From: Corbicula japonica
Taxonomy: Eukaryota; Mollusca; Bivalvia; Venerida; Cyrenidae
Length of the DNA stretch: 64,000 nucleotides
Assembly (NCBI GenBank): GCA_038501625.1
Contig: JAZAYU010000923.1
Coordinates: 1 to 64,000, forward strand
Direction of reading: 5' to 3'
Position 1 is the stretch's first letter; every line of letters starts with the position of its first letter. This document shows, one piece after another, positions 46,189-57,177 of this stretch. The notes under the pieces are model-generated. The model saw only the letters and a list, made by a program, of their open reading frames with translations. It searched no databases and was not told where the DNA came from. Both the position numbers and the translations under genes were made by a program.

Positions 46189-49100
46189 CTTTAAGAACGA
46201 AGGAAAAGCATTTAAATAAATAGTCACTTTATTTAACGATTACAACAACAAAAGATGCATCATTTTCATCATTAATTGTTTTGAATTGAAAAAGAAAGCA
46301 ACATACATGCAGAACATTTGCCCTTAAAGCGCATGTCAGATAATGATGTTTTTATATGAAATGCTAGCTAAACGGCCAAGATTCGGCAAATATACGTACA
46401 AAAAAACATATTTGGGAGTACTGGGGTAGTATTGAGATGCATTCAACCACAGGCTAGGCGGTGTGGGCAGTAATATGTATTTCCATGAAAGCCCATGATC
46501 GGGCTCATACCGGGGCAGCAATATTTTCAAATATGTCTTTTTCAGTGGTTTTTAAGTTTATTTTTGATTAATTGCTGTTTTCAGAAATATTTTAAATTTG
46601 TTGGAAATCAAATTTATATTTACTTACCTCTAAACTGTGAAAGTGCATTATCAATATCTGTTTCTAACCTGGAGTGGTTAAGGCAAATGACTAACACTTT
46701 ATCTTTAACATAAGCACTGCTGACTTTATTTAATCGTATCCTTTTGCGTCGAAGTTCATTTTCAAAATGCATAATAGCAGGTGCAGAGCAAGGGATTACA
46801 GTCGTTATCTATACATTAAAAGAAAGAAATATTATATATATGATACTCTTAGTGTGTATAACAAGATACAAGATACAAGACACTTTATTTAACGTCGGTT
46901 TGTACAATAAAAAACATTAGCTATAAGCTATTGTCCGACATAACAGAAATCGTTTAACACATAGACATAAAAAGACAATCAACGAAACCTGTAAAAAGAA
47001 AGTTACGACAGTTAGAAAATAAAACACAATATTGATAAGACTGATGTTCTAACATATAAAGTACATCACAAAGGTTGCACATAAAATCACATAAAATTAT
47101 ATACATTTACACATGACACATGAACAGGTCTGACCAGTCCAGGTCTGGATCATTCTGGTAAACTCCTTGTAGTTCTTACATGATTTGGTAGATTGTTCCA
47201 GACCCGGGCTGCCTCAAACCTGAACGATTTTTGCCATATGTTGTTGTTCGGACTTTTGGGACTAAAATGGTATTTACTGTTTCTAAGAGTATAGGTTGAT
47301 TGTTTGAATTCAACAAGATCGTGTAGATAAGGGGGAGATAAACGGTAAAGGCATTTATATGTTTCTATTGCTATGGTTCTAAGTCTAGCAAGATGCAAAG
47401 TTGGCATATTTACTTTTTCTAGTCTTCGTAGGTTGAATTAAAATCATAAAAAACAATTCTAAGTGCACGGTGTTGAAGTTTCTCTAACTTTTCAGTATTC
47501 TGTTTACTACAAAAATGCCATATAATAGGACAAAAGCTAAAATTTGACCTGATAAAAGATTTATATACCAACAGTTTACATTCTACAGATAAAAATTTAC
47601 TAAGTCTTAAAAGTACATTTAACTGACCAGCAGCTTTTTTGCATAGCCGGGTAATATGTGCATCAAAATTCAATAAAAAGTTTATATCTACACCTAAGAG
47701 TTTAACCTGATCTTCACATGCAATATTTACATCATCTATGTTAAAACATTTCAGTTGGTCGTGGGTTTTCTTACCAACAGCTAAGGACTGAAACTTATCT
47801 GAATTGGCTTGCATTTGATTTATGTTAAACCAATTAATGAGAGTTTTGCTTTCTTGTTCTATGGTGGATTTTAAAACACAAATATTAGGATGGTTAAAAG
47901 AAAGAGTGTTATCATCTGCATAGTTATAAAGTGTAGATAAAGTAAAACATATCGTTTATAAAAATGTTAAAAATAAGAGGTCCTAAATTAGATCCCTGTG
48001 GAACACCTTTGATAGTTTCAGTCCAAGAGCTATGTACTTTACCTATTTTAACCCTTTGTTTTCTGTTAGTTAAATAATTATGTACAAGTGAAACAGAGTT
48101 GTCTGACAAGCCATATGCTTTGAGTTTAAGAGCGATGAGGTTATGTGGGAGGCAATCAAATGCTTTTGACAAGTCCATAAGTATGGCACCCAAATGTTCA
48201 TTGTTATCTAGCGCCATTTTCCAATCTTCTATCAATCGCAAAAGTGTTGTCTGACAACCGTATTTCGGACGAAATGCAGCTAAAAAGTTATTAAAGATAT
48301 TATCAAAATATGTACAGAGTTGATCATTTATAACTTTTTCAAAAACTTTTGACGTCGATGAAAGGATGCTTACAGGTCTATAATTTTTCATTACAAATGG
48401 GTCATCTTTCTTATATAATGGGGTTACTTGGGCCTTGTTAAGATCATCAGGAAAGATATTAGTTTCAATCATTTTATTAACAATGCGTGTTAGTGGTACA
48501 CTAATAGACGGAGCAGAGCAATTAAGGATTTTTGGTGGGATATTATCGACACCGGTGGCCTTTTTAGGGTTTAACGACTAAAGGGACTTAGATATTTCTG
48601 TTTGGGTAACAGATTGGAAATGGAACTGGTTGTTTCTATTGTGGGTTTCAATTATTTGATACACTAGGGTGAGTTTGTGAAATATTTTCCTGAACATCGA
48701 TGCCTATATTTTTGGCAATATTAACATAGAAATCGTTTAGTTTTTTCGCATACTTCTGATTGATTTGATATCAAGTTTTCATTTTCTTTAATAATGATTT
48801 CTTGAGAACCACGAGAGACTGACTTTTTAGAAAGGAACGGTTTGATAGTGGGCCAGAAATCCTTGGATTTAGGCCCACCACCACAACGTTCGAAAAAGTA
48901 AATTTTGATCGATTCACGTTTAGCTTTAGTTTTAAGGTTTCTTAATTTTTTATATTCGTCCCAATTTCGACTGGTTTTATGTTTCAGATATGTATTGTGA
49001 GCCATTCTAGTTTTGTAAATAATTTTACGATATTCTGAGTTCATATAGGGTGGTGGGTTTTTCCGTGGGTACTTCTGTTTAACAGGAGCATGTTCATCCA

Positions 49101-50054
49101 GTACTTCTGTGAACAGTTTCTCGTAGGCCCAATATGTATCATCAATGTCATCAAATACAAATGCTACATCAAAGGGGACATTTTGTAGGTCAAGGTTAAA
49201 TTGGTTTTCGTTAAAATTTTTGTAACTCCTAAATGTTACTTTCTGCCGTGAGATACTGTTCACTTGTTCTTTAATAGATGTAAAGATCATACTATGACAG
49301 TCGATTATACTTCAATTGAATACCGACGTGTTACAAACCAAGGTCGGAGAATTAGTGAGAATAACATCTATAAGAGAAAGGTTTTCAACGTTTTTATGGC
49401 AAGTTGGTTTCTTCACTAAATTGACTAAATCAAATGAATCCATAATATTTACAATGGTTTCAGATTTGTCTTGTTTAAACAGATCATAATTCATATCACC
49501 AATGATCAACAGGTTGTCAAAACTCATTTACATTTTGTCTAAACATATTGTTATATTAGATTCAAAAGTCGTGTCAGAAAGTGAGGGTGGTCGGTATACA
49601 AACAGAATACCCCATTTTCTTTTCTGCATCTCAAGTTCTAAACATATTGATTCTAGTTGTTCACTTTCCAGGTCAGTACGTCTCTTAATAGGTAAATCAG
49701 CACGGGTAAATACCATAATACCACCACCGCGTGCATCGCGATCATTTCGGTAAAGTTTATATCCATCTACACTAAATAGGTTATCGCTGAAGGTATCGTC
49801 AATTTTCGTTTCAGAAACACAAAATAAATCTACTAAGTAACGGTCAAATAAGTCTCTAATCTCTTGAAATTTGTATCTTATGCTATTGATGTTTTAAAGA
49901 CCTATAAGGGGTCGTTTACGATCATTGTTTCTAAGCATTTTCACTTCCGTAAAAATGTCAAGACACTCTGGTTGCGAATAATAGAGGTATGATGAGAATC
50001 ATTTATTACATTTGATGAGTCCTTCCAGTCTTCTTCTTCATCAGCTGTGTTTCC

Positions 50055-50085
<31 letters not shown>

Positions 50086-52176
50086 GGGGGTGTTCATTTA
50101 ATCAAGGACATGATATCAAAAGGTAAACGCTTAATGTAGATACTGTGGTATCATTATATTTAGCGATGGCTTAATTTTCGCGTATTTCGCGCTCGGGTCA
50201 GTGCGCGAATTTTAAAACCTAAGCTAAAAGTCAACCATCTAGTTCCACATCTATAAGTTTCCGAAACGTGCTAATGTCCGAATAGACCTACACTTCGTAT
50301 TTAGTTGCCCGTATCGCTATGTGATATAAATTTGAGGTATTGAATATTTAAAATGTTAGAGGAAATAAAATAAGTTATTATTGTAAAATTTATTTTGAAA
50401 TATTTTAAATGATACTTCAAAATTTTAACGACAATTTAGTCCGGGCATTTAGGTCAGGTCACGTTTTAGAAACCAGTATCGTTGTCATCTCATTCTGTTT
50501 ACTTTCACACGTATTTTTGTTTTCTACTGGTAACATGTTTGTTTCCATTTGACAATTCTGATAATTTTGAGACGTTCTTGTTTCTTTTGACAATTTGTGA
50601 AGTATGAAGACCATTTGGAATATTTCTTTTCGTAAGGCAGTCGAGTGTTTTGATAGAGTGTAGTCGGAAGCAATACTGTAGCGTTTGAATGTTTTTGAAA
50701 AGTTCAATTTTAATTTACAACCCTCTGTTTTGAGTAGTTGTTTTACAATCCCTTGACACTTAGGAAAATAAAACGGGTACGCAATTTAACATGCCAATTA
50801 TGTTATGAATGGTCCAGAAATATGGATCAAACGGGTCCCGTGTCAATAGGCGTCCCGAATAAACAGCGGTCCGATAATTGACTAACAAAGGAAGTGGTAA
50901 TTGACCCCCTGCCAACTGACACATGATTAGCTCGCATGTTCGAATAAATAATAGGTGTTGATAACGGATCAGTCAATTATCGGTTGTAATATATATTTTT
51001 TGAAAAATTGGTTTTGCGCGAATTTACGTCTGCGCGAAACAGTCATTTTCGGCGATTGCGCGAAATTTCGTGCCAGCGAAATTAAATGATAACACAGTAT
51101 AACCTTTTCGGTAAAGTGACAAAAAGTATTGCACTACTTGATATTATATATGATTTCTATAACTTAACGAAGCAATTTTAATTCCTGTAGATGATAACAT
51201 CTTTTCAAATATCAAATAATTTGTGCATGTGATATAAGTACAGGAGATGACTTTGTTGGTTTTTTTTTCAATTTTTCTAGGTAATATAAATCAAAGCTTA
51301 TATTAAAGCGGGCTTGTATTAGAGGTAGTGGCGTGGTAATACAAGATTCAGCAATATGCAAATAAACGTGTTTTATTATAAATAAAGATGATTAGAAAAA
51401 CAAATCATACTTCAGTGTTTGAGTATGACAAAACTTAATTTTTTTTTAGTAAATATCGAAAGAATTTTAGAATTCGTCGCGCAAACACTATAAACTACTC
51501 CTAATTTGATAAGGATCACTTATAAGATTTCGTTTATTTTTATCATAAGTTTGAAACATTAAACTATTTGCTGTGATTCTGAAAATTCGTTTTTAGACAT
51601 TAGCTTTGTGCCAGGTATGTCGTTAGAATAATCTACTAGTAAATGTATGTAATGGGTTTACCATTAAGAAGATCTTTAAGAAATAAAAAGTGATCCCTAT
51701 CAAATTTTGAGTAGTGTAATTCAATTCAAGTTTAGGAATCTAAAAACGAAAAAAAAATCACTGACCTCAAGCTTTCTTCGTCTAGGAATACAACGAAGGA
51801 CACTCATGGCCAAATTGTAAAGGCGACTACAGAGAACGTAGCACACATTCCAAACAAATGTGAAGCAATAACTTATCCATCTGACCAAACACGAATTACT
51901 TTTTTTAATTGTTTCAATGATTCTCCATATAAAGCCTGAAAAGGTAAATTGAAAACAATCAGTACCCCGCGGTCATAGAGTAATAGCGACCACACCTTTG
52001 TTTTAAATTTGCGTCTTAAAAAATATTATCATCTTAATTTCAGTTACATGTATTCCATATTAAATTCATATTTTGCTTTCCGCATTTAGGTTTGAACATT
52101 TACCTTTTGCTTTGCTGTTTATCCTTAGACTACGTCGTCCATTGTTGGAGAAGGTCATCAAGGTTATTCTGGGCAT
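45980..52176 (-). CDS. Gene M2: paralogue of M1, membrane protein with TIR-like domain
   Basis: Family not recognised. Four exons on the minus strand (52176-52104, 51935-51766, 46808-46628, 46188-45980) join in phases 1, 0, 1 to 633 nt, a 210-aa protein. Residues 1-38 are basic (MPRITLMTFS, GRRSLRI), about 41-62 are hydrophobic and aromatic (WISYCFTFVWNVCYVLC), and 71-80 are strongly basic (LRCIPRRRKL), so a single-pass topology with the C-terminal domain in the cytoplasm is likely by the positive-inside rule. Residues 82-210 form the shared domain: ITTVIPCSA, KVLVICLNHSRLE, FLVIVHSVPKNELP, GIYKC and a final helix. M1 and M2 differ much in the membrane part but little in the C-terminal exon, so the soluble domain is the constrained part. 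The 5.0-kb intron 2 contains a decayed LINE. It is divergent to the second IFI44-like first exon. Confidence 0.72.
46438..46560 (+). repeat. Dispersed repeat family B copy 4
   Basis: CAGGCTAGGCGGTGTGGGCA, CCATGATCGGGCTCATACCG and GCAATATTTTCAAATATGTC. It lies between M2 exons 3 and 4. Confidence 0.65.
46628..46808 (-). CDS. M2 exon 3: first half of cytoplasmic domain
   Basis: Acceptor ATGTATAG and donor GTAAGT flank 181 nt (phase 0 in, 1 out). The translation runs ITTVIPCSAPAIMHFENEL to NALSQFR and includes KVLVICLNHSRLE, homologous to M1 exon 3 with one extra codon. Confidence 0.78.
47419..47930 (-). pseudogene. LINE reverse transcriptase, YADD and thumb region
   Basis: The frame begins with NYADDNTLSF, the catalytic Asp pair, and continues through MQANSDKFQS and LGVDIN to SFCPIIWHF. 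A one-base loss at about 47415 separates it from the C-terminal part (NMPTLHLARLR). Confidence 0.85.
47924..48545 (-). pseudogene. LINE reverse transcriptase, palm region
   Basis: The frame holds the RT blocks: LYKKDDP, NYRPVSILSS, the D of MDLSKAFD, and KGVPQGS. A one-base shift near 47930 moves the following YADD block into another frame. Confidence 0.85.
48721..49290 (-). pseudogene. LINE inter-domain region between endonuclease and RT
   Basis: A 189-codon frame with APVKQKYPRKNPPPYMNSE, then a basic stretch (KTRMAHNTYLKHKT) and FWPTIKPFLSKK, typical of the linker between endonuclease and RT in jockey/CR1-like elements. Confidence 0.75.
49312..49940 (-). pseudogene. LINE endonuclease region
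   Basis: Frames with MLRNNDRKRPLIGL, NINSIRYKF, VSETKIDDTF, DARGGGIMVF, YRPPS and IIGDMNYDLF follow the apurinic-type endonuclease block order. Frame breaks lie near 49905 and 49527. The 5' end beyond 49990 is not resolved. Confidence 0.75.
50053..50092 (+). repeat. (GT)n microsatellite
   Basis: GTGTGTGTGTTTGTGTGTG followed by a G run, between the LINE 5' end and the 50141 MITE. Confidence 0.9.
50141..51099. mobile_element. MITE with TACTGTGGTATCATT ends
   Basis: TACTGTGGTATCATT at 50141 is inverted at the right end as AATGATAACACAGTA, followed inward on both sides by GCGAAA/TTTCGCG-rich sequence. TA edges suggest a mariner-type target. The interior is non-coding. Confidence 0.7.
51766..51935 (-). 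CDS. M2 exon 2: membrane-anchor exon
   Basis: Acceptor CCTTTTCAG and donor GTCAGT flank 170 nt. The translation has an aromatic and Cys-rich hydrophobic stretch followed by IPRRRKLE. Phase 1 in and 0 out, as in M1 exon 2. Confidence 0.7.
52104..52176 (-). CDS. M2 exon 1 (start)
   Basis: ATG at 52176-52174 opens 24 codons plus one base, then donor GTAAAT. The phase-1 end matches the phase of the next exon, completing a Gly codon. A second in-frame ATG lies at residue 7. Confidence 0.6.
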
Positions 52177-52596
52177 TAAAACAAATATATATCAGTCAGT
52201 CGAGTCTGCAATAGTTTTATTATTTGCGGTATACTATCAACTATATGTGTAAACAATTTCCTCGCATACAAACAATGCTGTCATCGACTATGTCCTCTGA
52301 TGGTCGTTTAGCACGAGTGTGTATTTTAACGCCCAACGAACACCAAGGGCGTTGTTGTAAAAACTAATGTTCAACCTCAGAACAATGTTAAATATACATC
52401 TGTTAAAGACAACCATCCTTGATGTTTTCACTGTTCTTAGACTTACATTATTGAAATTGATAGTTTACGAGCTCCCAGTATCATACAGAATTTTTACTAA
52501 ATTATAATACTGATTGTACAAGTTCGGATGCAATTTATTAAATAACTTGTTATAGATGCAATATGCAATATGATTAAATAACTATGTGTTACAAGT

Positions 52597-53157
52597 TTTA
52601 GCTTTCCAAAAATTAGTCGGTCATCATCTTAACCTTTTAACAAGACGGCAGAAATGCTAGAATTTTAAGCCACTTTTATTGGATGCCATACAAAAATGTA
52701 AGTAACTTATAGCTATTTCCTCTTTCGAATGAGCTGTATTTAAGCTGGTGATAAATTTAACCCTGTTTGCGAACACGTTAATAATTTACTTGGAAGTAAA
52801 CCAAAATGGAAAAGTTTGTCAAACAACACTTTTGTGTCAGAAAGTGTTAGAAAGCAACGATTATCATGTTGTTAATATATATCAAAAGCTACAGAATATG
52901 TTAAAAAAAAATTTCACAGTCATAGGGTGGGAGAGAAAAACGTGAACAGTCTGTCGGGGCACTTACAGGTATGATATAATTGTTCTTTCTGATCTAGAAC
53001 ATAATCGTTAGAATGTTGGTATTCACTTAGTATATCTCATGACTTCGAATAACAACCTAACGCATTGATTTCAAATTCGCAAAAAGTATGCACTTCAGTG
53101 CCGTCTTTGGTTGTTAAAAGGTTATGCTAATGACCGACTAGCTTTATGGAAAGCAAC
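52597..53157. mobile_element. Inverted-repeat element, AGTCGGTCAT family
   Basis: Left end TTAGCTTTCCAAAAATTAGT and right end (reverse) GTTGCTTTCCATAAAGCTAG continue as CGGTCAT...ACCTTTTAACAA on both sides, about 47 bp. The same ends occur at 22705-22750 and 24645-24690 in opposite orientations. No coding content. Confidence 0.7.
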
Positions 53158-53947
53158 ATTTTGTATTGTGTATTATTGACAGTTTCATGACCCAATTTGA
53201 TACTTCTGCAAAAGTATGTGTGTTAGCATTCCAAAGATTATTTTGTTGATTCAAAACAAAATTAAAACTAAGTAACTAAGCTTAAACTTGTTGTGTCTAT
53301 TATTTTCAGTTTCATTACCCGATTCAAGATTTCTGCAAAACTGTGTGTTCTGGTGTTCCAAAGATAATTTTTACATTCAAAACCTTATAAAACTTTAGCA
53401 ACCAGTTGAGTAGTGGCAAAATGCAAGATAACAGTTAAGCAAAATTATCAAGAAAGTACCGATGGATGTTTCCATATCGAGCTAGCTAAACCATGTAAAA
53501 CATTCCCTGGGATACCTCTGATCCCCGAGTTTCACAAAATGCTGCACAAGTTCGTAGATTCGTGGTCAGCAAAATAAGTAGCTAATCTCTTTTAAGTGTT
53601 CTCTACAAATTTTCTTTGCTTAAGTTTAATACATTTATAAGCTGTATATCTTTTGTTTATCGTACACAGTGTATATTTACTAGAAAAAATCCATGTACAG
53701 GTATATGTTTATTGTTCGTTGTCGGACATATCTTTATGAGTAATAAGCCTAGCTGATAAGAAGCTGGAGAGATAATTTAAGAATAGGTACAGACTTTAAA
53801 TGTGACGTCCTTCAACAGCCAATAGGAGGCCTCTATGTTTTATAAATAACGACGGAGTAAGAGTCTATCCATAAATAACGGCTGAGTAAGAGTCTAATTA
53901 TCTAAATTATCCGTTCCGTCTGGAACGTGATCTTGCTTTACATCACT

Positions 53948-53998
53948 GTTAGCCGGTGTTCAGGTAGAAAGCTCAAGTTTGGTCATCAGGATGACCGG
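53948..53998 (+). repeat. Dispersed element, third copy
   Basis: GTTAGCCGGTGTTCAGGTAG then CTCAAGTTTGGTCATCAGGA, a shorter copy of the family at 19160 and 27285, near an AGTCGGTCAT element at 52597-53157. Just upstream, CGAGTAAGAGTCTA-like sequence occurs three times (53846-53910, 54310). Confidence 0.6.
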
Positions 53999-56493
53999 CA
54001 ATTAGCCCTATAAAAAAGCATCTGCCACGTTCAATAACACGACGGCCTGCTTTATAACAGGGCCATTATGATTAACACTTTGTCGGCCCCGGGCAAAAAG
54101 GTGTAAATGATATAAAGCCCGCATTTGAAGCAATTTGATTGGCTTATAAGGCAGGGCCGAAAAAGTGATAAAGATTTCAGCAAGAAACTCTAGGAAATGG
54201 CAGCCATATTGTTTTCACTCGGTCTATTTTTCGACGCAGAGATTTTGCGTGATAAAATAAACTAAGTTCCCAAACATTAATTGATTGACGTTTATTTACT
54301 GAAAACTACTGAGTAAGAGTCTAAAACCGAACGTGTTATAAATTTACAACGTGAAGATTTCACAAATACACAATCATTTTCTGGCTTGGATCAAATACTT
54401 GTGGTTTTTTAATGATATTGTCAATAAATTTGTGATCTGAAATTGAGCCTGTTATTTGTCCTCGGGTCAGTCGTATTAGCCCTCGCCCTTCGGCCTCGGG
54501 CTAATACGCCTGCCCTCGAACAAATAACAGGGCCAATATCAAATCACTTATTATTAACATATATTCTCGCCGGACAAGTCAGAAGGTGTCTAAGCGTATG
54601 AACAATCACCGATTTGATATCAATAGCTATATAAAGATCCTGCTTTTTCTACACTGATTGTTTCACATTTGAATTAAAAATATCACAGTCTAAATGACTT
54701 TAGTTTCATGTCAATTGATAAAGTTCATAACAATATGGAGTGACTTACTGGACTCATAAACTAGGAACAGCTTTTTTTCCAAAGGGTCTACATTCAAAAA
54801 TTTTGTATGGCTTATCATGAAAAAGTTTAACGGTGCTGATTATATTGATTATTAATGGATTTTGTATCAACCTATACTTTTCCTTTATTAAGTCTCTTCG
54901 CTTTACAATATAGATGAGATAATGAATTAATCATCTGCCTTATGTTTAGAAATGTCATTTCAAATGGGTGGTTTCAAGATTCAATCACCTCTAGGATATA
55001 ACTTGTGCTTTTTTGCTGTGGGCGTTCCCTAGGATATGCAGGTTGTATATTCTCAAAACCCTTGTCAGCTCTAAAATTCTCCACGTACATTCAATCAGTT
55101 ATGTTATTAATCACGCAATTTGAACACATATCTTTGTAAATATTATGCTGTGCTCAACCAGGACCTAAGCGGTGTGGGCAATTAAAATGAAATTGTATTT
55201 AAAGAACCATTTTTAAATAAAAAACATAATAATTAAATGCTTTACAGATAAACTGAAGAACTTTGTGATTAAAAAGAGAAATGTTCACTAATGTATATTT
55301 CTTTACTCCGAGCACAAATTGTCATCGCGCACAAATGAAAACAATTTTTAAATTATATATCTTTTTAATCTCATTTATCGTTTTTGAAAAGATTTAAAAT
55401 AAAGATTTGTTTAACTGTAGTAACCATGTTTAACATTCATCATTTGACATTGGTAAACTGAAACGTGATATTGTAATTCAGAACTATTGCACAAAAATAC
55501 AAATGAAATACACCGCATAATTATGTGCAGATGGAGAAATGGAGACGTCCATGGTTCTAACCATGGAACAAACCTGGGGTCTGTTTGCTTTCTTTCAAGA
55601 AATGCTAGCCATCTGCTTTCAAAATGACTGTATAATTGCTGCCAGATAAAATTAATAGACTTCATCGTGTATCAAAATTTGCACTGAACCAGGAATATGT
55701 CATTTCAAGTATGATTAGTAAGGACTCTGTCTGTCGATATCTTGAAACCTTAATTTCTTAACAATTTGCAGTCTATCCTTAAATAGGCAATCTGTAAACC
55801 TTTGATGTTTAATATCCAGTTTAAAATCACGAAGAGTATGTTTGTGAAAGGTCTTTAAAATACACTTACTTGTCTGATACTAGCCCTAAAACATGATTGA
55901 ACAATAGACTTTAAATAGCGGAAATAAGTAGGTTATTAAAAGTCAAAACAATACATTGCATAATACATTATAAAAGGCTCATGCAATCAACTGGTAGTCA
56001 GAGGTATGCTGGAAATATTTACATAGAATGTTAAAATAAGTAATGACATGTCTTAAAACCTATTTTATGCTATGAATATTATTTCCCCCTGGCTTTTCCC
56101 TCCGGGCTTTTACGAACGACTGACTCTATTCTTGGCAATGGGCTTCCGAACCCATCATTCAATATTTGAAAATAAATTGTCTCATGTATCAGTGGAATTC
56201 AAGATGATATTTTCAATTTTAACAAGAATTAATAGTTTTATTACTATAGTACTGTACTCCTTAGTCGAAATGCTTACTAGATTGAACTTTCAACTGAAAG
56301 GCAGTAAAACAGGAGTACGGTTGAGGAGAACCATGGTCAATGTCCCTAGGTGCTTAAAATATGGTTATTTCACTCTTTTATTATAAAGTTTCGGTCCTTT
56401 TAAGCTATTTTGCTGTATTTTTGTGAATGCGATTTCTATAATCTTTTAGTCAGTGATTTTCACTACGGTAAAGAATTTAAATAATTTTCAGAG
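53999..56493. other. Intergenic between M2 and the second IFI44-like gene
   Basis: Contains the hairpin element at 54.4 kb and a short family B fragment at about 55150-55190. Frames at 55411-55665 (minus) and 56072-56386 (plus) resemble no family and lack supporting splice sites. Confidence 0.45.
54430..54550. repeat. Long hairpin repeat around CCTTCGGCCTCGGG
   Basis: AAATTTGTGATCTGAAATTG...CCTGTTATTTGT folds on ACAAATAACAGGGCCAATAT...AATCACTTA, with an inner stem CGTATTAGCCC/GGGCTAATACG. The stem is about 55 bp long with few mismatches. It probably belongs to a non-autonomous element starting near 54035. Confidence 0.75.
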
Positions 56494-57037
56494 CTAAACA
56501 TATCGAAATGAACAGTATTAGATTGCTGGCCATTCTTAAAGGTAAATAACATAGTGACGAACTTACGTAAATGTTAAAAAAGTATATCCTCTCTCTCTAT
56601 ATATATCTCTCTCTCTTCACCTCCACAATGATAAGACTTTAAGATTTTTTCATACTCACACAAGGGCTTACTAAAATGTTTTACAAACTTTTTTCTTCAT
56701 GTCTAAATACAACATTCGGATAAAAGTAAATTCTATCCCAAAATATTGACTCAGGTACAGAGTATACAAATTATACAAAAAAAAACAACATAAGAAATGT
56801 ATCGAACACAATATTTAACCATTAAATCCTTCGACACAATTTGTGTAGTGAGAATACCTACGTTCAAAACTTAAGTGACGGATTAAACATCCTTTGTTTA
56901 TAAATATTTACATGTCTTCAAACAGGAATATAAATATTACACCACTCACAGTATAAGCGATTGACAAATTTCTCCGGCACCGTAAATTAAAACAATATTT
57001 AATTCCAGGAGTAATTGTTTAAGTAATCAACACCGAA

Positions 57038-57149
57038 TATAAAAGACAATGCGTAACACGATGTTAGTATACAACCCTCTCTCACCTGTTACATCATTAA
57101 CATAGAAAAAGGACGCATTTACAAGTTAACGTAAAAGTTTTCTTAAATC
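57038..57149 (+). promoter_or_regulatory. TATA-box promoter of second IFI44-like gene, copy A
   Basis: TATAAAAG at 57038-57045 lies 112 bp before the ATG. About 25-35 bp downstream is GTATACAACCCTCTCTCACC, conserved with 17345-17364, so the start site probably lies in or near it. Confidence 0.55.
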
Positions 57150-57177
57150 ATGGGAAACATATCTTCAACACAAAAAG
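57150..57177 (+). CDS. Second IFI44-like gene, exon 1 (copy A)
   Basis: ATG at 57150 opens a 28-nt exon, MGNISSTQK plus one base, with donor GTATGT. Length, phase and promoter match exon 1 of the complete IFI44-like gene. Gly2 and Ser6 fit the N-myristoylation pattern MGxxxS. No P-loop exon of this gene is visible to the right; introns in the first gene are long, so it probably continues beyond 64000. Confidence 0.6.

Larger units (their letters stand above)
46861..49990 (-). mobile_element. Decayed CR1/jockey-type non-LTR retrotransposon
   Basis: On the minus strand the order is endonuclease (about 49940-49312; NINSIRYKF, VSETKIDDTF, IIGDMNYD), linker (49290-48721), reverse transcriptase (about 48545-47600; NYRPVSIL, DLSKAFDCLPH, GVPQGSNLGP, YADD) and C-terminal region (47407-47150; RVWNNLP). 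Frameshifts or stops occur near 49910, 49310, 48580, 47930 and 47415, so it is dead. The 3' end carries three TATCTTG-like units (46861-46880), in keeping with the short tandem tails of CR1/L2 elements. It sits in intron 2 of M2 in the same orientation as the gene. Confidence 0.85.
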
